Below are positions 50,403-62,101 of a DNA stretch of 64,000 nt, in pieces; position 1 is the stretch's first letter; each line of letters opens with the position of its first letter. Under the pieces are notes generated by a model. It saw only the letters and a program-made list of their open reading frames with translations. It ran no database searches and was not told the origin of the DNA. Made by a program: the position numbers and the translations under genes. The stretch is from Embleya sp040605455 (GTDB lineage Bacteria; Actinomycetota; Actinomycetes; Streptomycetales; Streptomycetaceae): NCBI RefSeq assembly GCF_040605455.1, contig NZ_JBEXCV010000017.1, forward strand, positions 1 to 64,000, given 5' to 3'.

Positions 50403-51806
50403 GTGGCCGGCACAAGGAGCAAAGCGATCGCCGCGGCCCTGGCGGCGATCGTGCTGGCCGTGCTCACCACGCTCGTGCACGGGTCGTGGAAGGGCGAGCC
50501 CCTGGCCGCCCGAGCCGATGAGCAGACCAAGCGGGTCGCGAGCGCGCAGCCGGTGCTCGCGCCGGTTTCCGGGGATCCCGCCGGCACGACCCCGACCGAG
50601 GCCGGCATCCGGGCCGCGCTGGATCCGCTGACCAAGGCCACCGCGCTCGGCGCCCCGCCCGCGGTCGCCGTCGTCGACGCGCTGACCGGGAAAGCGCTGT
50701 ACGGCGCCAACCAGGATCGGGCGGCCACCCCCGCGTCCACCACGAAGATCACCACGGCGGTGGCCGCGCTCACCGCCCCGGGTCCGAGTCACCGGATCGC
50801 GACCCGCGTGGTGCCGGGCGCGACGCCGGGCACCATCGTGCTGGTCGGCGGCGGAGACCCGACGCTGACCGCGCTCGACGGCAAGCAGTACGGCAGCGCC
50901 TACCAGCCCGCCCGGCTGTCCGACCTGGCCGCGGCGACCGCGACCGCGCTCAAGGCCACCGGCACCACGCAGGTCAAGCTGCAGTACGACACCACCCTGT
51001 ACACCGGCCCGGCCCTGCACGTGATCGGCGTCAACGAGAACATCGCCCCGGTGGTGTCGCTGATGGCCGACGAGGGCCGGGTGGACCCGATGGTGGTGGG
51101 CAAGGAGAGCAACCGGGTGCAGTCCCCGGGCATCGACGCCGCACGGAAGTTCGCGGGGCTGCTCAAGACCTCGGGCATCGCCGTCGACGGCACGCCCGCC
51201 CCGGGTACCGCGCCCGCCGGCGGCGCGCCCGAACTCGCCTCGGTACAGTCCCCGCCGATGTCCGCGATGGTCGAGCAGATGTTGACGGTCAGCGACAACG
51301 ATCTGGCCGAGGCCCTGCTGCGGCAGGTCGCGATCGCCAACGGACAACCCGCGAGCTTCCAGGGTGGCACCGTCGCGGCGCGCAAGGTCCTGGAGGGCCT
51401 GGGCGTGACCTACGGGACGTCCAACCTCAAGGACGGCAGCGGCCTGGACAAGGAAAACCGGCTCACCCCGCAGACGCTCGTGCAAACCCTTGCGGTGGCC
51501 GCGTCCGAGCCGCACCCCGAACTGCGCTGGGCACTCTCCGGCCTGCCGATCGCGGGCTTCACCGGCACCCTGACCGACCGGTACGGTCCGAACAGCGGCT
51601 CCGCCGACGCGGCCGGCGTGGTCCGGGCCAAGACCGGCTCGTTGACCGGGGTCAGCACACTGGCCGGCCTGGTCCGGGACCGGGACGGCCGGCTGCTCGC
51701 GTTCGCGATACTGGCCGACAAGTTCACCGGCGACCCCGACCCGGCCCGCGCGGCGATCGACCGGATGGCCGCCGCGCTGGCCGACTGCGGCTGCACCAGC
51801 GGCTGA
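50403..51806 (+). CDS. dacB: D-alanyl-D-alanine carboxypeptidase/endopeptidase (PBP4 type)
   Basis: A 467-residue penicillin-binding protein of class C low-mass type. It has an N-terminal signal or anchor helix (AIAAALAAIVLAVLTTLV). The three active-site motifs are STTK (in TPASTTKITTA), SDN (TVSDNDLAEALL) and KTG (VRAKTGSLTG), in the order and spacing of the PBP4/DacB family with its large insert after STTK. It trims or opens peptidoglycan stem peptides outside the membrane. It starts GTG 50403. Confidence 0.93.
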   Translation: MAGTRSKAIAAALAAIVLAVLTTLVHGSWKGEPLAARADEQTKRVASAQPVLAPVSGDPAGTTPTEAGIRAALDPLTKATALGAPPAVAVVDALTGKALYGANQDRAATPASTTKITTAVAALTAPGPSHRIATRVVPGATPGTIVLVGGGDPTLTALDGKQYGSAYQPARLSDLAAATATALKATGTTQVKLQYDTTLYTGPALHVIGVNENIAPVVSLMADEGRVDPMVVGKESNRVQSPGIDAARKFAGLLKTSGIAVDGTPAPGTAPAGGAPELASVQSPPMSAMVEQMLTVSDNDLAEALLRQVAIANGQPASFQGGTVAARKVLEGLGVTYGTSNLKDGSGLDKENRLTPQTLVQTLAVAASEPHPELRWALSGLPIAGFTGTLTDRYGPNSGSADAAGVVRAKTGSLTGVSTLAGLVRDRDGRLLAFAILADKFTGDPDPARAAIDRMAAALADCGCTSG

Positions 51807-51920
51807 CGCGGGTGGCGGGTGGCGGCCGATCCGGCCCGCCCGCCCACAAAACCCGATTCCGATGAAGTCGTGGACCCCGGTTCCTCTTTCGGGGACCCAT
51901 GGAGCACGTACCGTGGCCGT

Positions 51921-53078
51921 ATGACGAGCGGCAACGGTGCGGACATGATCGATTGGGACCTGGCCGTGGCGACGGCGAACCGGCTCGTGCGGCCGGGACC
52001 CGACGTCGGACGGGACGAGGCGCGGGCGGTCGTGGCGGAGCTGCGCGCGCACGCCAAGACGTCCGAGGGACACGTACGGGCGTTCACGGGACTCGATTCG
52101 GGCGACAACGACACCCCGGTCCTGGTGGTGGACCGACCGGGCTGGGCCCGGGCCAACGTGCAGGGCTTCCGGCACGTGCTGCGACCGCTCCTGGACAAGG
52201 TCGAACAGCGCCGCGAGAGCGTGCCTGGCGGTATCGCCCTGGGCACCGTGGGCGGCAAGGTGACCGGCCTGGAACTGGGCACCCTGCTCGCGTTCCTGTC
52301 CTCGCGCGTGCTCGGCCAGTACGAGACCTTCGCGCCGCAGGCCCCGGGCGCGAGCGGGCGCGGCCCCGGGCGCCTGCTCCTGGTCGCCCCGAACATCGTC
52401 CAGGTCGAGCGCGAGCTCGGCGTGGACCCGCACGACTTCCGGCTGTGGGTGTGCCTGCACGAGGAGACCCACCGGACCCAGTTCACCGCCGTGCCGTGGT
52501 TGCGTGACCACCTGGAGCAGGAGATCCACGGCTTCCTCGGGCAGACCGAGGTCGACCCCTCCGCGGTGCTCGGCCGGCTGCGCGAGGCGGTCTCCACGTT
52601 CGCGGGCGCGCGCCGCGGCGGCGCCGACGGCGACGGCGAGGGCGGCTCGCTGGTCGAACTCGTCCAGACACCCGAGCAGCGCGAGATCCTGGGCCGGATC
52701 ACCGCGGTGATGTCGCTCCTGGAGGGGCACGCCGACTTCGTGATGGACGGGGTCGGGCCGCAGGTCATCCCGACCGTGACGGAGATCCGGGAGAAGTTCG
52801 CCGAGCGGCGCGCCCAGGGCACCGGGCGCTTCGACCAGGTGCTGCGCAAGCTGCTCGGCATGGACGCGAAGCTGCGTCAGTACCGCGACGGCGAACGATT
52901 CGTGCGCGAGGTGGTCGACCGGGTCGGCATGGACGGCTTCAACCGGGTGTGGACCTCGCCGAACACGTTGCCCACCAAGGCCGAGGTGGCCGAGCCGGGC
53001 ATGTGGGTGGATCGGGTGCACGGCAGGAACGGCGCCGCCGGCGCCGCGCCGACCAAGGGCCCCGCCGACCCCGCGTGA
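51921..53078 (+). CDS. Zinc-dependent metalloprotease-like protein (DUF2342 type)
   Basis: A 385-residue protein with the HExxH motif in WVCLHEETHRTQF and a downstream glutamate in LLEGHADFVMDGVG. These are the marks of the actinobacterial putative zinc metalloproteases once called F420-biosynthesis-associated proteins. It lies in the conserved order carboxypeptidase, this gene, tilS, hpt, ftsH. The real substrate is unknown and it has no signal peptide. ATG 51921 is the first Met after the promoter-like gap. Confidence 0.85.
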   Translation: MTSGNGADMIDWDLAVATANRLVRPGPDVGRDEARAVVAELRAHAKTSEGHVRAFTGLDSGDNDTPVLVVDRPGWARANVQGFRHVLRPLLDKVEQRRESVPGGIALGTVGGKVTGLELGTLLAFLSSRVLGQYETFAPQAPGASGRGPGRLLLVAPNIVQVERELGVDPHDFRLWVCLHEETHRTQFTAVPWLRDHLEQEIHGFLGQTEVDPSAVLGRLREAVSTFAGARRGGADGDGEGGSLVELVQTPEQREILGRITAVMSLLEGHADFVMDGVGPQVIPTVTEIREKFAERRAQGTGRFDQVLRKLLGMDAKLRQYRDGERFVREVVDRVGMDGFNRVWTSPNTLPTKAEVAEPGMWVDRVHGRNGAAGAAPTKGPADPA

Positions 53079-53295
53079 GTCGACGCACGACACCCGACGC
53101 GGCACCGCCTCGCGCCGCGGCGGGTCGGTGCCGGCGCGCCCGCGTCCTCATCCGGGCGACATCTCGTGGTGTCGGCCGCCCGGGGCGCTTCGGGTGACGT
53201 AGCGTGGGCAAACCAATTCTCTTCGGCACATCTCGCGGAGGCCGCGACCTCCGCGAACCGGCCGAACCGGACGTGCAAGGAGGTGTCGTCGAGCC

Positions 53296-54276
53296 GTGGG
53301 ACCCCATCCCGCCGTGGCCGCCACCAGGCTGGCCGTCCGCAAGACACTGCGCGAGCTGCAATCGGGTGACCTCGTCCTGGTGGCCTGCAGTGGTGGCGCG
53401 GACTCGTTGGCGCTCGCTGCGGCCACCGCGTTCGAGGCCCCCCGCGCGGGTCTGCGCGCCGGAGCCATCACCGTCGACCACGGCCTCCAGGCGGGTTCCA
53501 CCCGCCGCGCCGTGGACCTGGTCGCCCGACTGCGCGATTTGGGCCTGGGCCCGGTCGAGGCGCTCGGCGTCACCGTCGGCACCCGGGGCGGCCCCGAGGG
53601 CGCCGCGCGGCTGGCCCGATACAACGCCCTGGACACCGCCGCGAAGACGCACGGCGCCGCGCTCGTGCTGCTCGGGCACACCCTCGAGGACCAGGCCGAG
53701 ACCGTGCTCCTCGGGCTCGCCCGCGGCTCCGGCGCCCGATCGCTCGCCGGCATGCCGCCGCTGACCGGCCACTACCAGCGCCCGTTCCTGGAGTTGGGCC
53801 GCGACATCACCCGGCAGGCGTGCGTCGCGCAGGACCTGCTTCCCTGGGAGGACCCGCACAACGCCGACCCCGCCTACACCCGGGCGCGGGTGCGCCACGA
53901 GGTGCTCCCGGTGCTGGAGAAGGCGCTCGGCCCCGGGGTGTCCGAGGCGCTGGCCCGCACCGCGCGCCTGTTCCGCGACGATGCCGAGGCTCTCGACCAG
54001 TGGGCCGACCGCGCCCAGGCGGATGTCACGCACGACGACGGCGAGCTCGAGGTCGCCGGGTTGGCCGAGTTGCCCGCCGCGGTCCGCCGCCGGGTTCTGC
54101 GCCGCACGGCGGTCGGCGCGGGCAGCCCCTCCGGTGCGCTGTTCGCCCGGCACGTGGAGGCGGTGGAGAAGCTGGTCATCTCCTGGCACGGCCAGGGGCC
54201 CATCCACCTGCCCGGGGGCGTCGAGATACGCAGACGGTGTGGCAGGCTTCTCTTTCACCGGCCGGCTCAATCCTGA
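53296..54276 (+). CDS. tilS: tRNA(Ile)-lysidine synthase
   Basis: A 326-residue N-type ATP pyrophosphatase with the PP-loop SGGADS in LVACSGGADSLALA, plus DHGLQAGS and the GHTLEDQAETVLLGLARGSG stretch. It converts C34 of the minor tRNA-Ile to lysidine so that it reads AUA. The C-terminal domain is short, as in other actinobacteria. GTG 53296 follows AAGGAGGT by about 11 bases. Confidence 0.92.
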   Translation: MGPHPAVAATRLAVRKTLRELQSGDLVLVACSGGADSLALAAATAFEAPRAGLRAGAITVDHGLQAGSTRRAVDLVARLRDLGLGPVEALGVTVGTRGGPEGAARLARYNALDTAAKTHGAALVLLGHTLEDQAETVLLGLARGSGARSLAGMPPLTGHYQRPFLELGRDITRQACVAQDLLPWEDPHNADPAYTRARVRHEVLPVLEKALGPGVSEALARTARLFRDDAEALDQWADRAQADVTHDDGELEVAGLAELPAAVRRRVLRRTAVGAGSPSGALFARHVEAVEKLVISWHGQGPIHLPGGVEIRRRCGRLLFHRPAQS

Positions 54277-54319
54277 CCGGTGACCGCGGGGCTCAGTCGA
54301 AAACTTCGTAGTAAGGCAT

Positions 54320-54889
54320 GTGGTGGACGAGAAGGACATGGGCGCCGACCTCGAAAGGGTCCTCGTCACGCAGGAGGAGATCGAGGCGAAGCTCGTCGAG
54401 CTCGCCGAACGGATCGACGAGGACTACCGGGGTCAGGACCTGCTCCTCGTCGGCGTGCTCAAGGGCGCCGTCATGGTCATGGCCGACCTCGCCCGGGCGG
54501 TGCACTCGCCGGTCAAGATGGACTGGATGGCGGTGTCCTCCTACGGCTCCGGCACCAAGTCCTCGGGCGTCGTGCGCATCCTCAAGGACCTCGACGCGGA
54601 CATCGCCGGTCGGCACGTCCTGGTCGTCGAGGACATCATCGACTCGGGTCTGACCCTGTCGTGGATGCTCGCCAACCTCACCTCGCGGGGTCCCGCCTCG
54701 CTCGAGGTGTGCGCGTTCTTCCGCAAGCCGGAGGCCGCCAAGGTCGACATCCCGGTCAAGTACGTGGGCTTCGACATCCCCAACGAGTTCGTGGTGGGCT
54801 ATGGCCTCGACTACGCCGAGCGCTACCGCAACCTGCCCTTCGTGGGCACACTGGCCGAGCATGTATACGGTGGTTCGAAGCCGACCTGA
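54320..54889 (+). CDS. hpt: Hypoxanthine phosphoribosyltransferase
   Basis: A 189-residue purine-salvage enzyme with PRPP motif VLVVEDIIDSGLTL, the flexible-loop motif MAVSSYGSGTKSSG and the purine-binding FDIPNEFVVGYGLDY. Order tilS-hpt-ftsH is conserved across bacteria. GTG 54320 gives the KDMGADL N terminus seen in streptomycetes; ATG 54338 is an internal alternative. Confidence 0.93.
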   Translation: MVDEKDMGADLERVLVTQEEIEAKLVELAERIDEDYRGQDLLLVGVLKGAVMVMADLARAVHSPVKMDWMAVSSYGSGTKSSGVVRILKDLDADIAGRHVLVVEDIIDSGLTLSWMLANLTSRGPASLEVCAFFRKPEAAKVDIPVKYVGFDIPNEFVVGYGLDYAERYRNLPFVGTLAEHVYGGSKPT

Positions 54890-55196
54890 CCCGCTCGGGC
54901 GCATGGATGACGGCTTCGGGTTTGCGTGATCGACAACCTGTAACAGCATCCGGGAACAAGGGGAACGTTTCCCCTCGTTGGAGGGTGCGTCGGGGGTCGG
55001 TGCACGAAGGCGCGCAATGTGAGTGAACGCGCGGCGCGTTGACGTGCGGACGCCCGGTGTACCGTCTAACGCAGTGACATCCGATCAGCACGGGCGACCG
55101 TGCCGGGCGATACCGGACAGGCAACGTACCCGGGGGCCATAAGGCGTCCGGGTCAAAAGTCGGCAGGAGGGACGGGGCGTCTGCTGCCCCGCATCG
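54890..55196 (+). other. Promoter and leader region of ftsH
   Basis: There are 307 bases without a gene. The middle (54920-55075) should hold the ftsH promoter; GAACGTTTCCCC near 54963 and TACCGTCTAACG near 55060 are plausible elements, but I cannot assign a sigma factor. The end carries the unusual ribosome-binding arrangement listed separately. Confidence 0.4.

Positions 55197-55199
<3 letters not shown>
55165..55199 (+). promoter_or_regulatory. Split ribosome binding site of ftsH with a hairpin between site and start
   Basis: AGGAGG (55165-55170) lies 26 bases before ATG 55197, too far for normal use. Between them CGGGGC (55173-55178) and GCCCCG (55186-55191) can form a hairpin. If folded, it brings the site to an effective distance of about seven bases. 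No other in-frame start is available nearby. Confidence 0.55.
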
Positions 55200-57251
<2,052 letters not shown>

Positions 57252-57253
57252 AC

Positions 57254-57859
57254 GTGACGATCGACCCGGTCACCTTCGACGGTCGTGCCGTGGGTGAGTT
57301 CGACCAGGACCGCGCCGAGCGCGCGGTTCGGGAGCTGTTGCTCGCGGTCGGGGAGAACCCCGACCGCGAGGGTCTCAAGGACACCCCGGCCCGGGTGGCC
57401 AGGTCGTATCAGGAGATCTTCGCGGGGCTGCGGCAGGATCCCGAGGACGTGCTCACCACGACCTTCGACCTCGGCCACGACGAGATGGTCCTGGTCAAGG
57501 ACATCGAGGTCTACAGCACGTGCGAGCACCACCTCGTGACCTTCCACGGGGTGGCGCACGTGGGGTACATCCCGTCGGAGGACGGTCAGATCACCGGCCT
57601 GTCCAAGCTCGCGCGCCTGGTGGACGTGTATGCCAAGCGTCCGCAGGTGCAGGAGCGGCTGACCACCCAGATCGCCGACGCGCTGGTGAACATCCTGCGC
57701 CCGCGCGGGGTGATCGTGGTGGTCGAGTGCGAGCACCTGTGCATGACCATGCGCGGCATACGGAAGCCGGGTGCCCGCACCCTCACCTCCGCCGTGCGCG
57801 GCCAGTTGCTGAACGCGGCCACGCGGGCCGAGGCGATGAGCCTGATCCTGAGCCGGTAG
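57254..57859 (+). CDS. folE: GTP cyclohydrolase I
   Basis: A 201-residue enzyme for the first step of folate synthesis, GTP to dihydroneopterin triphosphate. The zinc ligands are in STCEHHLVTF and VECEHLCMTMRG. VGYIPSEDGQITGLSKLARL is the characteristic core. GTG 57254 sits two bases after the ftsH stop. A strong hairpin downstream separates it from folP. Confidence 0.96.
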   Translation: MTIDPVTFDGRAVGEFDQDRAERAVRELLLAVGENPDREGLKDTPARVARSYQEIFAGLRQDPEDVLTTTFDLGHDEMVLVKDIEVYSTCEHHLVTFHGVAHVGYIPSEDGQITGLSKLARLVDVYAKRPQVQERLTTQIADALVNILRPRGVIVVVECEHLCMTMRGIRKPGARTLTSAVRGQLLNAATRAEAMSLILSR

Positions 57860-57923
57860 CGGCTGCACAGCGCACGGTCGCGGGTCGGCGAGGCGCCGAT
57901 AACAAGTCGCGACGCAGTACTTG

Positions 57924-57954
57924 GGGGTTGACCGGGCAGCGCCCGGTCAACCCC
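57924..57954 (+). terminator. Perfect hairpin between folE and folP
   Basis: GGGGTTGACCGGGC and GCCCGGTCAACCCC form a 14-bp perfect stem with loop AGC, only 13 bases before the folP start. It may be a terminator for ftsH-folE or an attenuator within the folate cluster. Confidence 0.75.
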
Positions 57955-57967
57955 TACTCTGTTCCCC

Positions 57968-58852
57968 ATGACAGCGACGACCGGCCCGCGACATCGGGCT
58001 CCCGACCGCCCGCCACGGGTGCGCGGCCTGCCCGAGTTCGGCCGGTGCGCGGTCATGGGCGTGGTCAATGTGACCCCCGATTCGTTCTCCGACGGCGGCC
58101 TGTGGTTCGACTCGAAGGCCGCGATCACGCGCGGGCTCGCGCTGCTCGACCAGGGAGCCGATCTGATCGACGTGGGCGGCGAGTCGACCCGGCCGGGGGC
58201 CGGTCGGGTGGATGTGGACGAGGAACTTCGCCGGGTCGTCCCGGTGGTGCGCGAACTGGCCTCGGCCGGTGCGGTGGTCAGCGTGGACACCACCCGGGTC
58301 GAGGTCGCGAGCGCCGCCGTCGAGGCCGGCGCCCGCCTGGTCAACGACGTCAGCGGCGGGCTCGCGGATCCGGCGATGGCCGCGTACGTGGCCGACAGCG
58401 GGGTGCCCGTGGTGGTCATGCACTGGCGTGGGCACTCGCGCGGGATGCAGGAGCGCGCGGTCTACGCCGACGTGGTCGCCGAGGTGCGCACCGAGTTGGC
58501 CGAGCGGATGGAGAAGGTGATCGCGGCCGGCGTCCGTCCGGAGGCGATCGTGCTCGACCCGGGCCTGGGCTTCGCCAAGACGGCCGCGCACAACTGGCCG
58601 CTGCTCGCCCACCTGGACGCGCTGCACGAGCTCGGTCGTCCGCTGCTCGTGGCCGCGTCCCGCAAGACCTTCCTGGGGCGGCTGCTCGCCGCCGAGGACG
58701 GCACACTGCGTCCGCCCCGCGGACGCGACGATGCGACGGCCGCGGTCTCCGCGCTGGCCGCCGCCGCGGGCGCGTGGGCCGTCCGTGTGCACGAGGTGCC
58801 CGCTTCGCTCGACGCGGTCAAGGTGGCGGCTGCCTGGCAGGAGGCCCGATGA
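57968..58852 (+). CDS. folP: Dihydropteroate synthase
   Basis: A 294-residue TIM-barrel enzyme joining p-aminobenzoate to the pterin; the target of sulfonamides. Signatures are GVVNVTPDSFSDGG, DVGGESTRPGAGRV, NDVSGG, DPGLGFAKT and ASRKTFLG. ATG 57968 opens a short disordered N terminus before the barrel. Its TGA overlaps the ATG of the next gene. Confidence 0.95.
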   Translation: MTATTGPRHRAPDRPPRVRGLPEFGRCAVMGVVNVTPDSFSDGGLWFDSKAAITRGLALLDQGADLIDVGGESTRPGAGRVDVDEELRRVVPVVRELASAGAVVSVDTTRVEVASAAVEAGARLVNDVSGGLADPAMAAYVADSGVPVVVMHWRGHSRGMQERAVYADVVAEVRTELAERMEKVIAAGVRPEAIVLDPGLGFAKTAAHNWPLLAHLDALHELGRPLLVAASRKTFLGRLLAAEDGTLRPPRGRDDATAAVSALAAAAGAWAVRVHEVPASLDAVKVAAAWQEAR

Positions 58853-59313
58853 ACCCGATTGACGACCAGACGTCGCCCGAGGCGGACGCGGTACGCGAGG
58901 TCAACCTCGCGCTGTGGACGGCCGTCGAGGAGGGCGACATCGACGCCCTCGGCGCGATCTGGGCCGACGGCGCCGACGCGCCCAGCGTGACGTGCGTGCA
59001 TCCGGGCTGGCCCGCGCTGCACGGACGCGCGGAGATCCTGCGCTCGTACGCGCTGATCATGGCCAACACCGCGTATGTGCAGTTCTTCCTGACCGACGTC
59101 GAGGTCAAGCTCGCCGGCGAGGTCGCGGTGTTGTCCTGTACGGCGAACATGTTGACCGGGATGGCCGAGGAGGACGGCGGCGACGAGGCCGGGTTCGCGG
59201 GCGGTCGAGCGGTGGTCACCAACGTCTTCCGGCGCACTCCCTCGGGATGGCGGTTGTGGCTGCACCACGCGTCGCCGGTGATGGCGGAGGTCGACGCCGA
59301 AGAGGAGATCTGA
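58849..59313 (+). CDS. SnoaL/NTF2-like protein in the folate cluster
   Basis: A 154-residue alpha+beta barrel protein with VNLALWTAVEEGDIDALGAI, CVHPGWPALHGRAEILRSY and the closing strand GWRLWLHHASPV. The pattern matches the SnoaL-3/nuclear transport factor 2-like family. It is coupled to folP by an ATGA overlap, a conserved position in streptomycetes. A role in folate metabolism is possible but unproven. Confidence 0.85.
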   Translation: MNPIDDQTSPEADAVREVNLALWTAVEEGDIDALGAIWADGADAPSVTCVHPGWPALHGRAEILRSYALIMANTAYVQFFLTDVEVKLAGEVAVLSCTANMLTGMAEEDGGDEAGFAGGRAVVTNVFRRTPSGWRLWLHHASPVMAEVDAEEEI

Positions 59314-59502
59314 CCGATCCCGACCGCTTCGATGCGTCGTTCGGGTGCCTTCGAGGCACCCGGCCGAGCGAACCTGTCGGGATCGCTGGGTACATTCGTA
59401 CCGCACAGAGGTGGTCCGGCCGTCGGCGCGACCGCCCCTCGACGGGTCGACAACCGACCGGTCGGGGTGCGCAGTGATGGGATAGCGCCGAGGAGGCGAC
59501 TG

Positions 59503-59868
59503 ATGCTGGACCGCGTCTCGCTGCGGGGATTGAAGGCCCGCGGCAACCATGGAGTGTTCGCGAAGGAACGCGAGGAAGGCCAGACCTTCGTCGTGGACGT
59601 CGTGCTCGGGGTGGACACCCGTCCGGCCGCGCGGTCCGACGACCTCACCCTCACGGTGCACTACGGCGAGGTCGCCGAGGACGTGGTCGGCGTCGTCCAG
59701 GGCGACCCGGTCGATCTGATCGAGACGCTCGCGCAGCGGATCGCCGACGTGTGCCTGGCCCGCCCGCTCGTGCAGGAGGTGGAAGTGATCGTGCACAAGC
59801 CCGACGCCCCGATCACCGTCCCGTTCGACGACGTGACGGTGACCATCGTGCGGGGGCGGGACCGATGA
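59503..59868 (+). CDS. folB: Dihydroneopterin aldolase
   Basis: A 121-residue enzyme that cleaves dihydroneopterin to the hydroxymethyl pterin used by FolK. Motifs are ARGNHGVFAKEREEGQ, VHYGEVAEDV and EVIVHKPDAPI. AGGAGG lies about eight bases before ATG 59503. Its TGA overlaps folK's ATG. Confidence 0.94.
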   Translation: MLDRVSLRGLKARGNHGVFAKEREEGQTFVVDVVLGVDTRPAARSDDLTLTVHYGEVAEDVVGVVQGDPVDLIETLAQRIADVCLARPLVQEVEVIVHKPDAPITVPFDDVTVTIVRGRDR

Positions 59869-60440
59869 CCGACACGACCCGCGAACCGGTCCCGGAGCAG
59901 CCCGCCGAGACCACCGCCCAGCGTGCGCTGTTGACCTGGAGCCGGGTCGTGCTCGCGCTCGGCAGCAACCTGGGCAACCGCCTGGAGACCCTTCAGGGCG
60001 CCATCGACGAGATCGCCGACACCCCGGGCGTGAGCCTGCTGCGGGTGTCCCCGGTCTACGAGACCGATCCGGTGGGCGGCCCCGAGCAGGGCAGCTACTT
60101 CAACGCGGTGGTCGAGGTGCGCACGCTGCTCACCCCGGATCTGATCCTGGAGCGCGGCAACTCGATCGAGGAGGCGTTCCAACGGGTCCGGGTCGAGCGC
60201 TGGGGACCGCGCACACTGGACGTGGACGTGATCTGGTTCGAGCACGTGGTGCAGGACGACCCGCATCTGACCCTGCCGCATCCGCGCGTGCACGAGCGTT
60301 CCTTCGTGCTCGCGCCGTGGCACGACATCGACCCCGAGGCGGAGGTACCGGGCCACGGCCGGGTCGCCGACCTGCTCGCGCAGGTGGGCCTCGACGGGGT
60401 GCATCGCCGTGACGACCTGGAGTTGACCGCAGACCGATGA
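59865..60440 (+). CDS. folK: Hydroxymethyldihydropterin pyrophosphokinase
   Basis: A 191-residue enzyme that activates the pterin for FolP. ALGSNLGNR, VSPVYETDPVGG, QRVRVERWGPRTLDVDVIW and LPHPRVHERSFVLAPW are the family landmarks. A 25-residue disordered N terminus precedes the fold. It is coupled to folB and to the next gene by ATGA overlaps. Confidence 0.94.
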   Translation: MTDTTREPVPEQPAETTAQRALLTWSRVVLALGSNLGNRLETLQGAIDEIADTPGVSLLRVSPVYETDPVGGPEQGSYFNAVVEVRTLLTPDLILERGNSIEEAFQRVRVERWGPRTLDVDVIWFEHVVQDDPHLTLPHPRVHERSFVLAPWHDIDPEAEVPGHGRVADLLAQVGLDGVHRRDDLELTADR

Positions 60441-60901
60441 AGCCCACGCGCCCGCTCCTCCTGCTCGCCCTCGCGCTGGGGGCGGGCGGCATCGCGTATG
60501 CCGGAATCGACCTGTGGGATTCGCGCGGCACGCCGCCCGTGGTCCCGATCCTGGCTCCGATCGTGCTGCTGTGCCTGGCCGCGATCGCGCTGGCGATGGC
60601 GCTGTCGCTGCGTTCGCGGCTCAAGGCACAGCGCGAGCGGCGGCCGACCGCGCGCCCGGTGGATCCGCTGGTCGCCGCACGGGCGGTGGTCTTCGCCAAG
60701 GCCGGTTCGCTGGTCGGCGCGCTGGTGGTGGGTCTGTACGGCGGCTACGCGCTCTACCTGACCGGCTTCCTGGAGGTCACCGAGCGCTCGGCCCAGGCCC
60801 TGCGCTGCGCCTTCGCCGTGGGCGCGGGCGTGCTGCTGGTCGGCGGATGCCTGTTCCTGGAACGGATACTGCGCGTTCCCGAGGATCCCGAGGACAAGTG
60901 A
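60437..60901 (+). CDS. DUF3180 membrane protein
   Basis: A 154-residue protein with four hydrophobic helices (PLLLLALALGAGGIAYAG; PILAPIVLLCLAAIALAMAL; AKAGSLVGALVVGLYGGYAL; ALRCAFAVGAGVLLVGGCLF). DUF3180 genes follow folK in most actinobacteria, and ATGA coupling keeps it in the folate unit. The function is unknown. Confidence 0.88.
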   Translation: MKPTRPLLLLALALGAGGIAYAGIDLWDSRGTPPVVPILAPIVLLCLAAIALAMALSLRSRLKAQRERRPTARPVDPLVAARAVVFAKAGSLVGALVVGLYGGYALYLTGFLEVTERSAQALRCAFAVGAGVLLVGGCLFLERILRVPEDPEDK

Positions 60902-60952
60902 ATCCGGCCGGCCCGGCGGTCGAGGACAAGACCTCGGCCGAAGGCCGGGTCG

Positions 60953-62101
60953 TCACCCCTCGATGGTGTCCAGCACGACCTCGGCCAACGGGATGTCCAA
61001 CTCCTCCGCGCCGATGGACCGCCGCAGGGCCTCATGCAGCCGCGCCGGCGTGAGTACGCCCACGAACCGGTCCCCGTCCACGACGGCGATCCACCCGGCG
61101 TCGTGTTGGAGCATCTCGCCGAACGCCTGCTTGAGCGAAGCGCGCACCGGCACCCATGCCTCCATCCGCCGGGCCCGGTCGCGCACCGTACCGTCGGCCG
61201 GGCGGTCGTTCACCCACCCGTGCAGGTTGCCCTCGTCGTCGAGCACCACAGCCCAGCGCGAACCGGCCGCGCGCAGCTTTGCGAGCGCCTCCGGCATCGG
61301 GTCGTCCAGGTGCACGACCGGCGGCAGTTCGAGGTCGTCGGGGGTGATCTCGGTCACCGACAGGCGCTTGAGACCGCGATCCGCACCGACGAAGTCGGCG
61401 ACGTAGTCGGTGGCGGGTGCGCCGAGCACGCTGGAGGGTGTGTCGAACTGCTCGATGTGGCCACCCATCGAGAAGACCGCCATCCGGTCGCCGAGCCGGA
61501 CCGCCTCCTCGATGTCGTGCGTGACGAACAGGATCGTCTTCTTCAACTCGCCCTGGAGCCGCAGGAATTCGGTCTGCAGGTGCTCGCGCACCACCGGGTC
61601 CACCGCGCCGAACGGCTCGTCCATCAGCAGCACGGGCGGGTCCGCGGCGAGTGCGCGGGCCACGCCGACCCGCTGGCGCTGACCACCGGAGAGCTGGTGC
61701 GGGTAGCGGTCGCCGAGCTTGGCCGGATCCAGGCCGACCAGCTCCAGGAGTTCGACGCCGCGCGCCTGGGCCTTTTTGCGGTCCCAGCCCAGCAGGCTCG
61801 GCACGGTGACGGTGTTCTCCAGCACGGTGCGATGCGGGAACAGGCCGCCGGACTGGATGACGTAGCCCATCCGCCGGCGCAGCTTGACCGGGTCGGCCCG
61901 GGTGATGTCCTCGTCGTCCAGGAAGATCTGCCCGGACGTGGGCTCGATCAGCCGATTGACCATCTTCATCGTGGTGGTCTTGCCGCAGCCGGAGGGGCCG
62001 ACCAGGGTGACCAGCTCGCCCGTGGCGACCTCCAGGGACAGTTCCGCGACCGCCTCGGTCCCGTCGGGGTACCGCTTGGTGACGCGGTCGAGCCGGATCA
62101 T
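60953..62101 (-). CDS. Glycine betaine/choline ABC transporter ATP-binding protein
   Basis: A 382-residue ATPase of the ProV/OpuCA type. Walker A is GPSGCGKT (residues 35-42), the signature is LSGGQRQRVGVARAL, Walker B is VLLMDEPFGAVDP. Two CBS domains follow (about 255-380), which in OpuA-type systems sense ionic strength. It is divergent from two permease genes, so the transporter is split over two transcripts with one shared control region. Confidence 0.93.
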   Translation of the reverse strand: MIRLDRVTKRYPDGTEAVAELSLEVATGELVTLVGPSGCGKTTTMKMVNRLIEPTSGQIFLDDEDITRADPVKLRRRMGYVIQSGGLFPHRTVLENTVTVPSLLGWDRKKAQARGVELLELVGLDPAKLGDRYPHQLSGGQRQRVGVARALAADPPVLLMDEPFGAVDPVVREHLQTEFLRLQGELKKTILFVTHDIEEAVRLGDRMAVFSMGGHIEQFDTPSSVLGAPATDYVADFVGADRGLKRLSVTEITPDDLELPPVVHLDDPMPEALAKLRAAGSRWAVVLDDEGNLHGWVNDRPADGTVRDRARRMEAWVPVRASLKQAFGEMLQHDAGWIAVVDGDRFVGVLTPARLHEALRRSIGAEELDIPLAEVVLDTIEG